Of a stretch of DNA of 6,349 nt, positions 5,849-6,349 are shown piece after piece. Position 1 is the stretch's first letter. Each line of letters starts with the position of its first letter. The notes under the pieces are model-generated. The model was given only the letters and a program-made list of their open reading frames with translations, was not told the origin of the DNA and did no database searches. The translations under genes were made by a program, and so were the position numbers. Source of the DNA: Planctomycetales bacterium. GTDB taxonomy: Bacteria > Planctomycetota > Planctomycetia > Planctomycetales > Planctomycetaceae. Location of the stretch: positions 1 to 6,349 of the forward strand of contig JAGVKR010000084.1 in the NCBI GenBank assembly GCA_020050375.1, in the 5' to 3' direction.

Positions 5849-5870
5849 AACCCGAAGCGTGAGCGAGGGA
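5849..5870 (+). repeat. planctomycete dispersed repeat (NPKRERG / ITRSVSEG word)
   Basis: The word AACCCGAAGCGTGAGCGAGG reads N-P-K-R-E-R in one frame and lies within I-T-R-S-V-S-E-G in another. Such peptides recur in spurious small ORFs of planctomycete genomes (recalled, not searched). Only one copy is in this window, so repetition itself is not shown here. Its role is unknown. Confidence 0.6.
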
Positions 5871-6060
5871 GTGCAAGAGATGCCTGACGCGCGCCGTCTG
5901 CAATACGACGAATTCCCTTCCGACCGGTCCAGGAAAAACCACGCGGGTAATTACCTGTGCAAACTCGGCCGGCCTTCTGACGCCTGAGGATCCCTCATCT
6001 CGCGATACGCCATCGATTTTCCCTGCTCGCCAGTGGACGAACGACCAAACTGACCCGCCG

Positions 6061-6083
6061 GGGTTGCCTGAGGAAGGCAACTC
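6061..6083. repeat. hairpin downstream of yidD
   Basis: GTTGCCT (6063-6069) and AGGCAAC (6075-6081) form a perfect 7-bp stem with a GAGGA loop; one G-T and one G-C pair extend it to 9 bp. It lies about 90 nt past the yidD stop. On the minus strand no T-run follows, so it is at best a Rho-assisted or processing structure. Confidence 0.4.
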
Positions 6084-6171
6084 GATCCAGTGCGCTGCGC
6101 CTTTGGTGAACTCCGAGGTGTCATAGAACGAGTGTCGTAGTCGATCGACTTCGTTCGACAGGCCCAACCTG

Positions 6172-6349
6172 TCACGGCGGATCATATCCACCCGGATGAA
6201 ACGGGTGGCACCGCAGGATGCGCCAGACGCCGCGGCAGCTTCCCGAGATCACGCCGTATTTCTCGACCGCCAGGATGAAATACTGGCTGCACGAGGGGTG
6301 AAACCGACACTGCCCCCCCAGAAGCGGGCTGAGGGCGAATTGGTATCCG
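6172..6349 (-). CDS. yidD: YidD, membrane protein insertion efficiency factor (C-terminal 58 aa; start outside window)
   Basis: The minus strand encodes 58 residues to a TGA at 6174-6172. They contain the whole family core: [11 protein letters not shown], the Cys motif [32 protein letters not shown] at the C-terminus. YidD is a small (~70-90 aa) membrane-associated protein that assists YidC in inserting inner-membrane proteins. Only the N-terminal amphipathic part and the start are missing. In many bacteria it sits in rpmH-rnpA-yidD-yidC; the upstream genes lie beyond the right edge. Downstream on this strand there is no yidC, but 456 bp of non-coding DNA and a methyltransferase. A CCACCCG/CGGGTGG hairpin (6188-6208) lies within the coding sequence for the H-P-F-H-P-G-G motif. 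Confidence 0.95.
   Translation of the reverse strand, partial: GYQFALSPLLGGQCRFHPSCSQYFILAVEKYGVISGSCRGVWRILRCHPFHPGGYDPP

Larger units (their letters stand above)
5716..6171. other. 456-bp stretch without a convincing gene
   Basis: This lies between the yidD stop and the methyltransferase start. The minus strand is open for 201 codons across it (6191-5586), but that frame overlaps both neighbours, shows no domain, and passes through a known type of intergenic repeat in a different frame. The plus strand holds an 83-codon frame (5736-5987) that is equally unsupported. What can be seen: the planctomycete repeat at 5849-5870, a hairpin at 6061-6083, a 12-bp palindrome AGTCGATCGACT at 6139-6150, and the 12-mer GGGTGGCACCGC at 5734-5745, repeated at 6203-6214 inside yidD. 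It probably carries the methyltransferase promoter, which I could not place. Confidence 0.55.

Noticed and set aside
5586..6191. 201-codon minus-strand frame between yidD and the methyltransferase
   Set aside because: It overlaps the methyltransferase by 130 bp and the yidD end by 20 bp, has no recognisable domain, and runs through the dispersed repeat, where its H-S-L-A-H-A-S-G-Y segment is just the repeat read in another frame.

Overview
The window looks like ordinary chromosomal DNA from a GC-rich planctomycete, probably of the Pirellula type. The case rests on three things: a tig-clpP-clpP block with two paralogous ClpP peptidases, a lipoprotein and a small TPR protein that resemble conserved planctomycete hypothetical families, and a copy of the dispersed repeat whose frames read N-P-K-R-E-R-G or I-T-R-S-V-S-E-G, which is typical of planctomycete intergenic DNA. 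Family assignments come from motifs read by eye; no database was searched.

Layout, left to right. Positions 1-223 (minus) hold the N-terminus of a membrane glycosyltransferase of the GT39/PMT (GT-C) type that runs off the left edge. A divergent 50-bp spacer separates it from a 106-residue TPR protein (274-594, plus). That gene converges, with a 15-bp gap, on a 284-residue coiled-coil lipoprotein (610-1464, minus). A 229-bp spacer follows, containing a 16-bp perfect inverted repeat.

The core is a minus-strand protein quality-control cluster. In transcription order it is: a near-consensus sigma70 promoter (4817-4844), tRNA-Gly(GCC) (4722-4792), trigger factor (3048-4529), ClpP copy 2 (2395-3018) and ClpP copy 1 (1694-2311). 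Both ClpPs keep the Ser-His-Asp triad with E. coli spacing, but copy 2 has Gly in place of the usual Met after the catalytic Ser. The ATPase gene clpX, which often follows clpP, does not follow here. The inverted repeat at 1599-1675 is the likely end of the unit.

Upstream on the same strand is a class I SAM-dependent methyltransferase (4942-5715) ending in a terminator-like hairpin. Then comes a 456-bp stretch without a convincing gene that carries the planctomycete repeat and a hairpin. At the right edge is the C-terminal part of yidD (6172-6349), which was identified directly from the sequence.

No defence system, CRISPR array, transposon or obviously novel gene system is visible. The points most worth a second look are the ClpP pair with its altered copy 2, the tRNA-led chaperone/protease unit, the lipoprotein family with its Asp/Gly-rich loop, and the repeat-bearing spacers.
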